Positions 11,147-22,189 of a stretch of 64,000 nucleotides of DNA are shown piece by piece. The notes beneath the pieces are model-generated. The model made no database searches, was not told the DNA's origin, and saw only the letters and a list, made by a program, of their open reading frames with translations. Origin of the DNA: Lunularia cruciata (taxonomy: Eukaryota > Streptophyta > Marchantiopsida > Lunulariales > Lunulariaceae); the NCBI GenBank assembly GCA_948567375.1, contig OX419759.1, forward strand, positions 57,079,493 through 57,143,492. Direction: 5' to 3'. The first letter of the stretch is position 1, and each line of letters opens with the position of its first letter. Made by a program: the position numbers and the translations under genes.

Positions 11147-12659
11147 TATGACAATCCAACAAATATCACTTTTGCGGTAATCAATTAGGTAAAGTTTGTT
11201 CCCGTAGAGATACTATTCAGAATTGGTCAAATACAAAGAAAACATTAACAAGTAGTTGTACTTGATTTTGTCTTTAATCTCTTGAGTAGCAACTACACCC
11301 AAAAGAGAGTAACAAGCACTAACTCGCAGTCTTGTCACAACCATTTGTCACATTTAATCACAACTCCATCAAATCTTTCCAAACAATCTTGATTGTGATG
11401 ATTCAATCTCTCCCAAAAATAGCACTTCATTGCAAAAGAACTTTGCCTCAAAATTGTGTTCCATCCCTCCACTGAAGGCACAATTTCCTTGATCAAAATT
11501 GCTTCATATCAACAATGCACTGCACTCACAAATGCAAAATACTACCAACACAATAATTCCTCTCAGATCTGTCAGGGCATTGCTCAGATTGCACTTCACT
11601 CAAGATCAAACACACAGAATGAAGATCAAGGCTGCGGAATCCAACATCCAATATCCACACTGACTTGCACTTCAAAATTCTCCACACACTCACAAACACA
11701 AACACAATGTTGATACCCAATATTAAGCTCAAGCACTCTTGTTCTTGCAACCCATCTTTCTCTAAGATCTCCAATTGCAACTCCAAAGGCATATGTACTC
11801 CTACTCCTACTACTTTGGGTTTCACTACTATCAATTCCTTTGCTAATTCTACTATATTCCCATCAAGAATTGTAATTGAAAGCATGGGTACACTATTTAT
11901 ACACTCAATTTTTAACCCACTTTCCCCTTATCACTCATGTAATTGACCCAAAGACATACTGTCTGATCGTGCACTTTGGGTTCATTCACTGCTACTATTT
12001 CTCTTATATTCTATCTTATCTTCAATCAGAACTGAAATTGAAGTCATGGGCATTCTAAATATCTTCTTTCCGTGCTCTAACTTCCTCTCATACCACTGGC
12101 AAGACTCCCAAAGTCACACTCACTGCACTTCAAGGTCTGACTACCTTGGATCTAGTCACCTTCATCTTAAGTCTAAGTATCTTGACCCAAAGTCGTAGAG
12201 ACCCAAAGTATTGTGAACCCAAAGACACTCAACTACTCTATACATATACTCCCAAAACTTCAAATGCTTGTAACTTTTGCTACAAACCTCCAAACTCTAC
12301 AATTTTGGTGGCAATGGAAAGCCCTGAATGAGATGTTTCCAAAAAAATATAACACGCTTCATTTGGACATGTCCACCGAGATATAGCCCCCACAATAATC
12401 CAGACTTGTAACCTCTATTTCAATGCAAAGTAACCTTCCTTTGGTGTCTAAACTTCTTCTTCCTTTTTCTCTAACACAAAGTAAGCTTCTTTGGGTCCGA
12501 TCCAATCCAAGTCCTTCTTCATCTGACATAAATTTTACTTCCTTGGGCCTGATCAAAACACAACTTTCCTCCCATTTCTTCTCCATTTGGTTTCAATTTG
12601 GTTTCAACAAGACACTTCTTCTTCAACACTCGTCCAAAATGAAAAATGTGGGTACTACA
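11147..12659 (-). mobile_element. Solo family-A LTR A4, internally deleted, TSD CAAAG
   Basis: Begins on the minus strand with TGTAGTACCCACA at 12659 and ends TTGTCATA at 11147, flanked by CAAAG on both sides. It is only 1513 bp, so more than half of the LTR is lost. The last part of the ORF3 coiled coil survives (VVGVGVHMPLELQLEILEK, near 11740-11830) and is fused directly to LTR tail sequence. The stretch 11890-12440 is degenerate, with only pieces resembling the LTR leader near 12440-12659. Confidence 0.82.
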
Positions 12660-12664
12660 CAAAG

Positions 12665-13138
12665 GAAGTCACAAAATTTCCTATAGCAAAAACAGCCCAT
12701 GGTGCATTTCAAGGATCTAACAAGGAGTGCTCATGAATAGGAACACAAACTCATAACAACACTGCACTCTCCAACTACAACTATCCTGCATCGTGTTGAG
12801 GTTGACACAATTCCAGCTGATCCTCATGTGTTCTACACAAAGGTTCACAACTTCAAGATTCTTGTAGCCATCCAATGAAGTGTTATCCCAAATTTTTGCA
12901 TTGACTTAGGGTCCTTGGTGAACATCATGACCAAGGGTGTGAAGGAAACACTAGGCTTGAAGGGTATAGGAAAGACCTCTACCCTTCTCCAAATGGCCAA
13001 TTGGAGAAGATATTCCCTCTTAGACTCTTGTCCAAGGTCCTTCATCAAGGAGCAGTCCTTTTCAATTCACTATTGGATTATGGATACTCTTGCTTTGCCA
13101 TAGTTTTCACTCTTATTTGGAGTCCCATGGTTAGTGGA
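12665..13138 (+). pseudogene. Ty3/gypsy aspartic protease remnant (host element, part 3)
   Basis: A broken frame reads IPNFCIDLGSLVNIMTKG, then LGLKGIGKTSTLLQMANW and, near 13110, FGVPWLVD. This is the pattern of plant gypsy retropepsins: an Asp-containing loop, a hydrophobic NIM core, and a later G-PWL motif. The usual active-site triad D-S/T-G appears as DLGS. Several stops and one frame change near 13020 break it. The assembly gap at 13140 hides the join to RT. It is the continuation of the gag pieces at 2251 and 10864. Confidence 0.6.
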
Positions 13139-13139
13139 T

Positions 13140-13339
13140 NNNNNNNNNNNNNNNNNNNNNNNNNNNNNNNNNNNNNNNNNNNNNNNNNNNNNNNNNNNNN
13201 NNNNNNNNNNNNNNNNNNNNNNNNNNNNNNNNNNNNNNNNNNNNNNNNNNNNNNNNNNNNNNNNNNNNNNNNNNNNNNNNNNNNNNNNNNNNNNNNNNNN
13301 NNNNNNNNNNNNNNNNNNNNNNNNNNNNNNNNNNNNNNN
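13140..13339. other. Assembly gap (200 N)
   Basis: An exact 200-base run of N, a usual placeholder size for a gap of unknown length. The protease frame on the left and inverted ORF3 on the right are not contiguous across it. Confidence 0.99.
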
Positions 13340-14246
13340 TAGTTGCTTCTTTGGCTGGTGCCTTACTCCAAAGTCTTGATCTTTGTATCTTTAGAGTTAT
13401 CTCTTCTAAGCATTCTTCTTCTTCCTTGGCTTTATTTGGTCCTATGGTTGCGACCTGCAAACTTCTCTTTGATATTTCACCTCTTGGAAACACCAAGACT
13501 GGCTCCTCAAGAATATCCATGTCAACCAACTCTACATATTGGCTATCTCCTCCTTTCATGTATGCAATCTATGCATGGAATTCTTGATCTTCTTCTTCAG
13601 CCCCTTCTTCCACCAATTGCTAGACTTTGGGCTCTCCATCACTCCCACTGCTAGAGTCTTTACTTTGCAATGTGAGCTCTTGTTCTTCTCCCAAGTGTTC
13701 ACACTTAGACTCAGCTTCTCCTTCTGACTTTTCACCTGATGATAGGTTCACCACCACCATCTCTTGCTTTAGGTTTAGCCCCCTCGTCTTTCATGGCTGA
13801 ACTGGCAACATTCCTTCTTTGAGTCTACTTTGCTTCCTCAGCCTTGGGATACTCACCAACATTGTCTTCTCTTGCCCCATCATGATGAAGTGTTCATTGC
13901 TTCATAGACTCGCCTTATGAAATATTGTTCATCTGTATCTGCAACTCAACATAGATTGGGGTGAAATTGTGACACCATTCTTCATTTCTCCTCCAAGATA
14001 AGTAGGTTCAATCCTAAATAGAAATAGGCTGCAAAGGATATGAAGCAATGGGGTGGCATGCCCATTTTCAAATTATAAATCATTTGACCTACTCTCTAGT
14101 GAAAGCACTTTGCCCAATTCATTACTTCTCTTGCAAACATCTTGTGAAAGAACACAACCTACTACTTTGTGACATATGTGGTTTGCTCTAGCTTACACAT
14201 TACTATTAGAGCCCTGACTATACTCCTTCTTATTGGATCTTGGTGT
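13340..14246 (-). pseudogene. ORF3, diverged subfamily, middle part
   Basis: The minus strand reads the middle of ORF3: VTKxVVFFHKMFAREVMNW near 14150, then FAAYFYLGLNLL and MVSQFHPNL, then an acidic segment with EEQELTLQSKDSSSG near 13680, and RSRLWSKAPAKEAT before the gap. It is clearly related to the A2/A9 version but many residues differ, and it is closest to A7 (RSRLWSKVPV). Stops are frequent. At 14246 it joins head-on to a plus-strand ORF3 tail. Confidence 0.7.
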
Positions 14247-14249
14247 AGG

Positions 14250-15107
14250 TGTAGAAGTTGATAGAGCCAAAGAACATGAAGCAAAGGAAGTTACAAAGGT
14301 TTAGTAGAAGAAGTAGAAGTAGACATCAGATCTGATTCACAACCAATTTGAGATTTGAATCAATAGATATGAAGAGTGGGTTGCCATTTCCAATCTAGAG
14401 ATTGTAAGGGACCAGTTAATTTTTTAAATAACTATCAAAGTGCTCAGCCTATTCAAAGGAAGCATTCATAGCATGGTGTTGTTTGGTATTTATATTTTTG
14501 AAGTTGATAAATTGAAGTGCTATGACTCAATGCTTGTCATTTCAACTTAATTTAGAGCATCAATCCTCTGCATGTGTTTGTGAATGTTTGGAGAATTTCA
14601 AAGTGCAAGTAAATTAGCTTGTTGGATGTTGGATTCCACAATGCTGATCTTCATTTTGTGTGTTTGATCTTGAGTGAAGTGCAATCAAAGCAATGCCTTG
14701 ACAAATTTGAGTGGAATTGTAGTGTTGGTAGTATTCTACAATTGTGAGCGTAGTGCGGGTGATGCAAGAAATTTTGATCAAGGAAGTGGAGAGGTGGATC
14801 CCAATTTGAGGCAAGATCATTTTGTAGTGAAGTAGCCTTCTTCAAGAAAATCTGAATCATCACAATCAAGATTGTTTGGAAAGATTTGATGGAGTTGTGA
14901 TTATGGAGTGTAATTTGTGACAAGGTTGTGATTAGTGCTTGTTACTCTCTTCAAGGCGTGTTTTCTACTTGAGAGATTGAAGACAAACTCAAAAAGAACT
15001 AAATTGTTATGTTTTACTTTGTATTAGACTATGTCTGACTTCTATCTTTATGGGAATGAACTTTACTTATTGATTACCGCAAAAGTAATACTTGCTGAGT
15101 TGTCACA
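14250..15107 (+). mobile_element. Family-A LTR A5, 3' end (diverged, 5' LTR)
   Basis: Begins within the ORF3 tail (VEVDRAKEHEAKEVT, same subfamily as A7) and ends TTGTCACA at 15107. The body matches other family-A LTR ends, for example the segment CACAATCAAGATTGTTTGG near 14862. A primer-binding site follows, so it acted as a 5' LTR of a plus-strand element whose interior continues to 15778. Confidence 0.75.
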
Positions 15108-15132
15108 TGATTTTTGGCACCGTTACAAGGGA
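15108..15132 (+). promoter_or_regulatory. Primer-binding site, tRNA-Asp-like
   Basis: TGGCACCGTTACAAGGG starts 7 bp after the LTR end, at 15115. It differs by a few bases from TGGCGCCGTTGCCGGGG, the tRNA-Asp primer site typical of plant Tat/Athila elements. That assignment relies on memory of those elements. The intact original is not present in the window. Confidence 0.55.
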
Positions 15133-15778
15133 TACAATCCTTGGAGTGGAAGGATATAAAGTTTTTTTTAACCAATTTTGACACCTTCAAGAACAAACGT
15201 TCCAAAAAGCAATAAGAGAATGCAAGGAGGTTGAGAGGAAAAGCTCAAGAACTTCAAGAACACCAAGAGAAAGAAGACTCCAAAGTCCTTGAGAGAAAAT
15301 AGTTGAAAATTTCTAGCAGCACTTCAATCCAATGATTGAAGAATCATAGCTTGGAAAGATGTTGGAGATTAATTTTTTGGACCAACCAAGGTTGGTAATG
15401 CCAAATCCAATTCAAAAGGTCTCAAATGTAGTCCAAGAGGAGACTATTCAACATTTAAATCAAGTCCTGAAAGAGTCTACTTCCTATGAAGAATTAGACA
15501 CGGAATCTTGTTTTTGGAGTGAGTTAGAGCATACAATAGCCATGACTCTTTGTGGCTCACAAGCACTTAGCATTTCCGACCCAACTCTTGACAAAGTGGA
15601 TCCAAAGACATATTTCCTTTAGTTCCAACTATCACCTTTTGATTCTTAGCCACAAACAATGAATTCAAATTTTGGAGTGATTTGGAGTGAGCATCAACTT
15701 TTTTGGTTTTCAATTCTCCTCGTTTGAGAAAGAAAGAAAAGAAAAGAAAAAGAAAGTTTATCATAAATAGAAGAAAAG
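15133..15778 (+). pseudogene. Leader and gag start of the A5 element
   Basis: A charged stretch (KAQELQEHQEKED near 15235) is followed by an 87-codon open frame at 15359-15622 (MLEINFLDQPRL to DPKTYFL). Position after a primer-binding site suggests leader or gag, but no capsid motif is recognised. The last 100 bp are purine-rich. LTR A6 begins at 15779 on the other strand. Confidence 0.35.
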
Positions 15779-16571
15779 TGTGACAACCCGGCAAATATCA
15801 CTTTTGCAGTAATCAGGTAAGTACAGTTTGTTCCCGTAGAGATACTGGTCAGAAATGTCCAAATACAAAGAAAATAATAACACTTCAATTCTTCTTGGTT
15901 GCATCTTTAGTCTCTCAGGTAGAAATCACACCCAAGAGAGTAACAAGCACTGATTCATAATCTTGTCACAAATTAACACTTCATAATCACAACTCCATCA
16001 AATCTTTCCCAACAATCTTGATTGTGATGATTCAGGCTCTCCCAAAAATGGCACTTCACTCCAAAACAACTTCACCTCAGAATTGTGTTCTACCCCTCCA
16101 CTGAAGGCACAACTTCCTCAATCAAAAAATCTTCACATCAACACTACACAGCACTCACAAATGTAGAATACTACCAATATGACAATTCCTCTCAAATCTA
16201 TCAACGCATTGCTCTGATTGCACTTCACTCAAGATCAAACACGTAGAGTAAAGATCAAGGCTGTGGAATCCAACATCCAACAAACACACTGACTTGCACT
16301 TCAAATTTCTCCACACACTCACAAACACAAACACAACGTTGATACTCGGAATTAAGGTCAAGCGACGAGCACTACTTCACATCACTTTGCTTTATATAAT
16401 TCTTAGAAATAATGAGCACTTAACAACATTTTCCTACAAATGCCACTCTTAAGTAGTGAAGCAAATGACAATTCTGACAACTATATAGTTTCCTAACAAC
16501 TCTACAAACCTGTAGATCCAAAATGACAATGCACCTCTTCATATCTGCCTATTCCTATCTCAAAACTATTA

Positions 16572-19108
16572 CTACTCTGATCCAATGTCTACTTCTTCCT
16601 CGGCTCCCAATCTTGAAGTAACTTCACACACTACTCTGTCCTTGGGTTTCACAACTCCTAATTCCTCTACCAATTTTAACACTTCTCCTTTCTGATCTAC
16701 AATTCCACTAGCGGGTAATCTTTCTAAACCTTGACCCACTTTTCTCTAACATCTCCGATGGTAACTCCAAAGACATTTGCACTCCTATGTTATCTACTTC
16801 GGGTTTTGCTCTTACATCCTTCCAAAGTTTATTTATCTCTTATTTCACTAAGTCTATTCTAATTGTGATATTGTCTTCTACTTCCAATATCTTCCTATCT
16901 ACACAAGTTTTGAGACTGATAAGCAAAGCATTCAAGTCTTTATCCTTTGCATTTCTCCTCCTTGTCTCCTGCACCAACAACTTCAACTTGTGCAGTCTTG
17001 TCTTTTCAATTCGCACGCTGGCTTTTTTACTCAGCATCGTGTTCATCTTTGTCACTATCTCCTTCAATAGCTCCAAGCTCATTCTTCTCTCCCATTCTCA
17101 ATCTTTGAACTTGGCTTTCATTGTCTCCTTCTACTTCTCTTTCTGCACAATCTTCTCCTCAAGATTGTGAAGTAACTCCCTTAATCTCTCTTCCTCTCTA
17201 TATCTCATTGTCAACTCTCTTTGCCAGAGTTTCTTCTTCTCTTCTACACACTCCACCACTCTATTGAGCTCTTGCTCCTTTCTTTGCTACCCTTGCCATA
17301 GCATGGATAATCTCTAATCTCAAATCAACAAACTTCTATTTCAAGATTTCATTCTCCGCTTCTTGTCTTCCTCTTGGTATGACATTCTACTCTATAATTT
17401 TCTTTCCACTCTCCACTTCTCTCGTCAAGTTCTTGAGTACTTGATTGTATACTACTGCATCTACTCTTAGTACTTCCCTTTCCTCCTCACCTCAGATTAT
17501 ACTCTTCTTCAACTCCGAGTTCTCTTCTTCCAGTTGAGCTAACACCTGCAATACAGTCTTCACCTTTGGAGACTTGGACTGCATCTCCTTCTTCTTGTGT
17601 TCTAACTTCACTAACAATAGGCACACAATCTCCCATAGATATTCTACTCTCTCTTTTGGAATTACTTTAGCTTGAGGACTTATCTCCTTCTTTGCCTCTT
17701 CCTCACTCTATACTTGCCTTCTTAGCCGCAATTGCCTTATAGGAATGGATTCGTTGCTCCTCGAACTTCAACTCTCCACTTCTCTTACCTTATTTGGCCT
17801 TGCTTCATACTTTGCCTTACGTTTGGAGTGGACTCCCCTCTGAATTGTAACTCTCTTTTCCTCCAGCTCTGGAACTTTATCTTCCAATTTTGAGTTTTCT
17901 TTCTCTGCCATCTCCATCTTAGCTTCCTCCTCTTTGTGTACCAAATGCATCTCCACTCCATCATCGCTGTCACTACTTGTGTCCCCACTCTACAGCGTGA
18001 ACTAGGGTTCTTCCTCCTTCTCCGAGTCTTTGGACTTGCACTCTGCCTCTCCTCCCGACTCTTCATCCGACGATGTGATTACCACTTGTTCTTTCCTTGA
18101 GTTCACCTTTCTAGCTTTCCAAGGTCTCGCCTTCTCTACTTCTTCATCTCCTTGTCAACTCCTCTTCTTTGACTTTGGAGTGCTCACCTTCACTTGCACA
18201 CTCTACCACGTCTGCTTGTAGTACTCATTGCTATCCTGATTTGAAGAATGTATTGCTGCTCCTCTGCATCAACATCTCTTTGCAAGTCGGGGTGGAAATG
18301 GGACACCATCTTGTTTTGCTCTGCCGCATTGAGCAAGTTCAACTCCAGATAGAAATGGGCTGCAAACGGCACCATGTAATGTGGAGGCAACTTGTCTCAC
18401 AAATTCCACACCATCTGTCTCGTCCTCTGATGAAGACACTTTGCCCAATTAATTGGCTCTCATGCAAACATCTTATGGAAGAACACTACTTGGTGCTTCA
18501 TCACATAATTCATTCTCTCTGGCTTCAAGATTGTCATTCGAGCACTTACAATTCCCATCTTGATAGGATCTTTATAACTCTCCACCTTGTAACCATTCTT
18601 TGTGCGCTTTGAAGAGAAAGCATCCCTCACTTCTTGGGTTTCTTTGGCTACTTCTCCCTTCCCCAAGAACGTGGTGCCATGCTCTACGCTTGCCTCTCTC
18701 CCGAGTACTAATCTCCAATCTGACTCTGTCCATCAAGCCGGATTTCCTCTCTTCCCTTCTTCTTCAAGGCCATCAAAACACTTGCTCTCAATGATCTTAG
18801 TCATGAAACTTGGAAAACTAACATTCTAGTTCCATGCCAAGAATGTGATCCGAAGCTTGCTCAGGAGTTCAATTCTTGTGATCACATCTAACCTCCAAAT
18901 TGCATGATTTTCACTACAAATTCAGAGTTCTTCTTCCCACCTCCCATCTTTCTCTCTTCCACTCTGGCTGGGGACTATTCTTCCTAATGATTCCCGGCTT
19001 AACTCTCTCAACTTCCTCTCGACACACCAGCGCATTTGTGACTACACTTCCCTTCCCACAATCTCTTGTAGGACTACTTCTTAATGGCGATGGAAAATTG
19101 CTTGTCAT
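16572..19108 (-). pseudogene. ORF3, LTR-encoded (A6)
   Basis: Starts at ATG 19108 (MTSNFPSPLRSSPTRD) and ends DIGSE at 16572. The N-terminal domain reads FHKMFA near 18460 and PPHYMVPFAAHFYLELNLLN near 18340. The acidic and basic linker (17768-18066) and coiled coil (MSLELLKEIVTKMNTML near 17080) follow. Many stops and frameshifts are present. The divergence is visibly greater than between A2 and A8, so this insertion may be older. Confidence 0.75.
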
Positions 19109-19189
19109 CACTTGGTCTTTAGCCCAAATTTTATAGATTTGTCCCTTCTTTGTCTTTCTTCACTTCAAGTTTCTTCACTTCTAAGTTGA

Positions 19190-19900
19190 GTACTTCTCTT
19201 TCAGTCATCAAATAGTTCTTTTCTGAAATTGATAATTGTAGGCTGGCATAATAAACCGGGTAGTCCTTCTTCTTCTCGTCCTTTTGACTTAAGATGACTC
19301 TAATTGCCATGGACAAAGTGCCTACATACACATGAAAAGGGCCGTCCCAATTTGGGGCCCTCATGACTAGTGCTTCAACTAGTTTCTTCTTCAATACTTG
19401 GAAAGCTTCTTCTTGATTTGCTTCCCAAATGTACTCTTTGGATTTCTTCAGAAGCCTTGTAAGGGGTGCAGCAAGCACCGCACAGTTTGAAACAAAACGT
19501 CTGTAGTATCTGACATGTCCCAAGAAGGCTCTTAGCTCCCAGATGTTCTTTGGGGATTCCAAAGCTAAGATTACTTTGACCTTCTTGACATTGACTTCAA
19601 TACCTCGGCTTGACACCTGATGCCCCAGAAGAGTACCTTTGCAAAGAAGCATTTCTCTGGGTGTAATGACAAACCAACAAAATGACACCTTTCACAAGTT
19701 TGGCAAAGGTAATCCAAATGTACATCTCTTTGCCCAAACACACAAAAATCATCGATGAAAACTTCCACAAATTTGCACAATAAATCCTTGAAGATTGAAT
19801 TCATAATCCGTTGGAAAGTAGCAGGAGCAATACAAAACCCAAAGGGCATTTGATTGTATGCAAAAGTGCCCCAATCAGTAGTGAATGGAGTCTCTCTCTC
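19190..19900 (-). pseudogene. Ty3/gypsy reverse transcriptase-RNase H fragment
   Basis: The frame starts TTDWGTFAYNQMPFGFC (RT), then FIDDFCVFG, the RT active-site box with Phe in place of the usual Tyr. It shifts frame near 19640 and continues through LGHVRYYRRFVSNC to the RNase H start (PFHVYVGTLSMAI), where the first catalytic Asp seen in the 22.6-kb copy (VYVDTS) is Gly. It stops abruptly after KNYLMTEREVLN, joined to LTR leader sequence. It is the same pol family as at 22190 and 26400. Confidence 0.85.
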
Positions 19901-20080
19901 TCTCCGTCTTCATCTTTGGGTTCTTCTTCACGACTTGACCCAAGGTCGACTTTGGGTTTTACTTCACCTCCTTGCTTCTTCTTATTTCTTACTAGGGTAG
20001 CACTCTTTAGGTTCTAACCCTCTACTTTTGCTTTAAAATGCTAATAAAACAATCAAAAACAAAAAATTGTGGGTACCACA

Positions 20081-21540
20081 TCTTTGGTTTGGTTGAGGAT
20101 ATTGAGCTCAATATGGTGGAGGAGAGAGTGGTGACATCTTGATTTGGTAAGGAGACCTCATCCACAACTGTTACTTCTTCTAGAGTGTAGTAGAGTGCAT
20201 CACATCAAGTTGGTTTTCAAGGATAGGGTGGACAGTCCAAATCTTATGGAGCAAGTGGGGGGGCCTATTGTAGTTAGACCCTTACCTTCATTTTTGGGTC
20301 AACAACAGCCAATGAGTGGTAGTGTTGCTTGTTGGACTTGTGGTGGACCTCACCATAGGAGAAAGTGTACTCAAGGCAGAAAACCTGATACCTCTAGTGT
20401 ATCACAGCCAACATAGAGGTAGTGTGAGCATTGCCACAGATTTGGTCACACTAGTGACCGATGCTTTGACCTACACCCGGAGTTACGGAGTGGTAGGGCT
20501 GCTATGGTAGGTAGTAGAGGAGCTCCAATTCATGGAGGACAAGGTAGTAGAGGTGGTGGTAGTGGATCTACACCTAGTAGAGGTGCAGTACCTACTCTTA
20601 TATTTTGATACAACTATGGCTATTTGGATTGAGTAGCTGGAGCAGAGATTGACTAGTATAGCCATTGCTCAAAGGAGATCAAATTCAGGAGTGCTCAGGC
20701 TTCCACCTATTATGTTGGTGATAGAGATGCTTTGGACTTCATGTGCGGAGCAGCACAAGAGGATGCATCTATAGTAGTGACTAGGAGTGCCGTTTGTGCT
20801 CCAAAGCCTAGAGGAGCATCAGTGGAGTTGGACCCACAGAGTGGAGAGGTTGGAAGATAGGTCAGACTTCCCCAATCTTTCATGCTATCTAAGGCATTGC
20901 AGACAACATCCATGGCTCCTAGACGTCCCAACGCAAGTGTGGGAGATGGTGATGGAGTTCATGATAGACTTCATGCTAGTCAACCACCTTCTACTACACA
21001 GACTGAGTCTAGCATGATGTTGGGGGTGGCTCAACTGATTATGTGGTGCCTTTTGTTTTTAGCCAATGACATGTTTACATTAGGAGTTGACCCAACCCCA
21101 ATGTTCTAGTTGGCTGCCCACGCTTTGTGAGAGTAGAGATGATGCTATTCCTACTACTAGAGTAGAGGTGGTTGATATTGGAGCTTACCTGGTTGAGGAG
21201 CATGGGATCCGGTCAGCGACTAGTGGTTTATGGCAGGCAACAACGGTTAGACTGGAGGAGTTGCTTGCTAGACCGACCTTTGAGAGAGCATTGTTTACAC
21301 TTGGTGTTGTCCTATTGGATAACTAGAAGGAGGTTTTATGTTTGCTCTCAGGGAAGGTCTATACACCACAGAGAGTCTTGTTACACTCTAGTGCGCAGCC
21401 CTTTATGTTGGGGAAGGTTGCATTAGTTGGTCTAGAGTTACGGAAGACCGATGTGGAGAGGTGTCCATTTTAGATCCAAACATCACTAGGTGGTGGTTTG
21501 ACACAATACATCACATATGGCGAGCTTGTTGTTTAGGTTT
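20081..21540 (+). pseudogene. Family-B gag zinc knuckles and protease remnant
   Basis: Two zinc knuckles are readable: CWTCGGPHHRRKC near 20334 (a CX2CX3HX4C form) and CEHCHRFGHTSDRC near 20420 (CX2CX4HX4C), the latter followed by FDLHPELR. Further on, HSSAQPFMLGKVALVGLEL near 21390 resembles a retropepsin core in which the D-S-G is mutated. Stops and phase changes are frequent. The gene is unlike the family-A gag at 53.4 kb. The element probably belongs with the LTR that starts at 21541. Confidence 0.6.
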
Positions 21541-22131
21541 TGTAACACCCATTTGTGCATGTGTGTGGTATTGTGATATTTAGCTTGGTATTACAAGTAC
21601 TTAAAAGATATTATTTATATAGAGATAAAAGATGATTCTATATTAGTCATGGATAGCTAAAGTTAGTCATAGCTAAGATAAAGGGGACCTTACTTTAGAG
21701 GAAGTAGAAAGATGAACACCACTGTTTTGGATTTTAGTGTGTTGGCTTTGAGGAAAGAGTTGAGAACTCTTGGGCTTGCAAGCCTTTTTGTTTTGGAGTC
21801 TTCTTTAGCCCAAGGATAGCCCATGTGAAGAAATCCTTGATTTAGTGGTTGGGTCAAGATAAGACCACATGCTTAGAGGAATATGCCCATGTGAATGGAT
21901 ATTCCTTTCTACTTTTTGACTTTACTTGACTTTTAGTCTAGTAAATTGAGTTACTATGGTAATTAGTAACTTTGGTGCATAACTATTTCACAAGTATATA
22001 AACAAGGGGTGAAGAGGTACTCATCATCCTTTCATTTGCAACTATCTCTCTCTCATTGAGTTCTCTAATGAGCAATGTCTTGAGTCTTGGAGAAGTATGA
22101 TGGAGTTGGGGTTCCTTGCCTTCTTAGTCCA
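21541..22131 (+). mobile_element. Family-B LTR, copy B1
   Basis: Begins TGTAACACCCATTTGTGC and matches 28823-29441 along its length, apart from about 25 bp absent here near 21740. The end is placed at TTCTTAGTCCA, before a shared GCGCTACCATAATAGCCATC segment that may be a primer site and leader. The end could lie up to 60 bp later. The sequence then switches to family-A RT near 22190. Confidence 0.65.
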
Positions 22132-22189
22132 TAGTGCGCTACCATAATAGCCATCAGAGGTTCATCCTAAGTGAGAGAAAGGCCGGGTT

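Larger units (their letters stand above)
15779..20080 (-). mobile_element. Deleted family-A element or LTR A6 with RT-RNase H inside
   Basis: The minus strand starts TGTGGTACCCACA at 20080 and ends TTGTCACA at 15779. Order: a short LTR leader, RT and RNase H (about 19900-19190), then ORF3 and LTR tail. The simplest reading is a 5' LTR stub, a pol piece and a 3' LTR that lost its first 0.3 kb. The flanks (AAAAG left, TCTTT right) do not match, so a TSD is lacking. It sits at the edge of the family-B gag region. Confidence 0.65.

Noticed and set aside
13001-13559. Open frames running through the N gap
   Set aside because: They owe their length to ambiguous bases and have no support.
15779-20080. 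Treating A6 as a simple solo LTR with TSD
   Set aside because: Flanks AAAAG and TCTTT do not match and the pol fragment is inside, so solo-LTR status is not supported.
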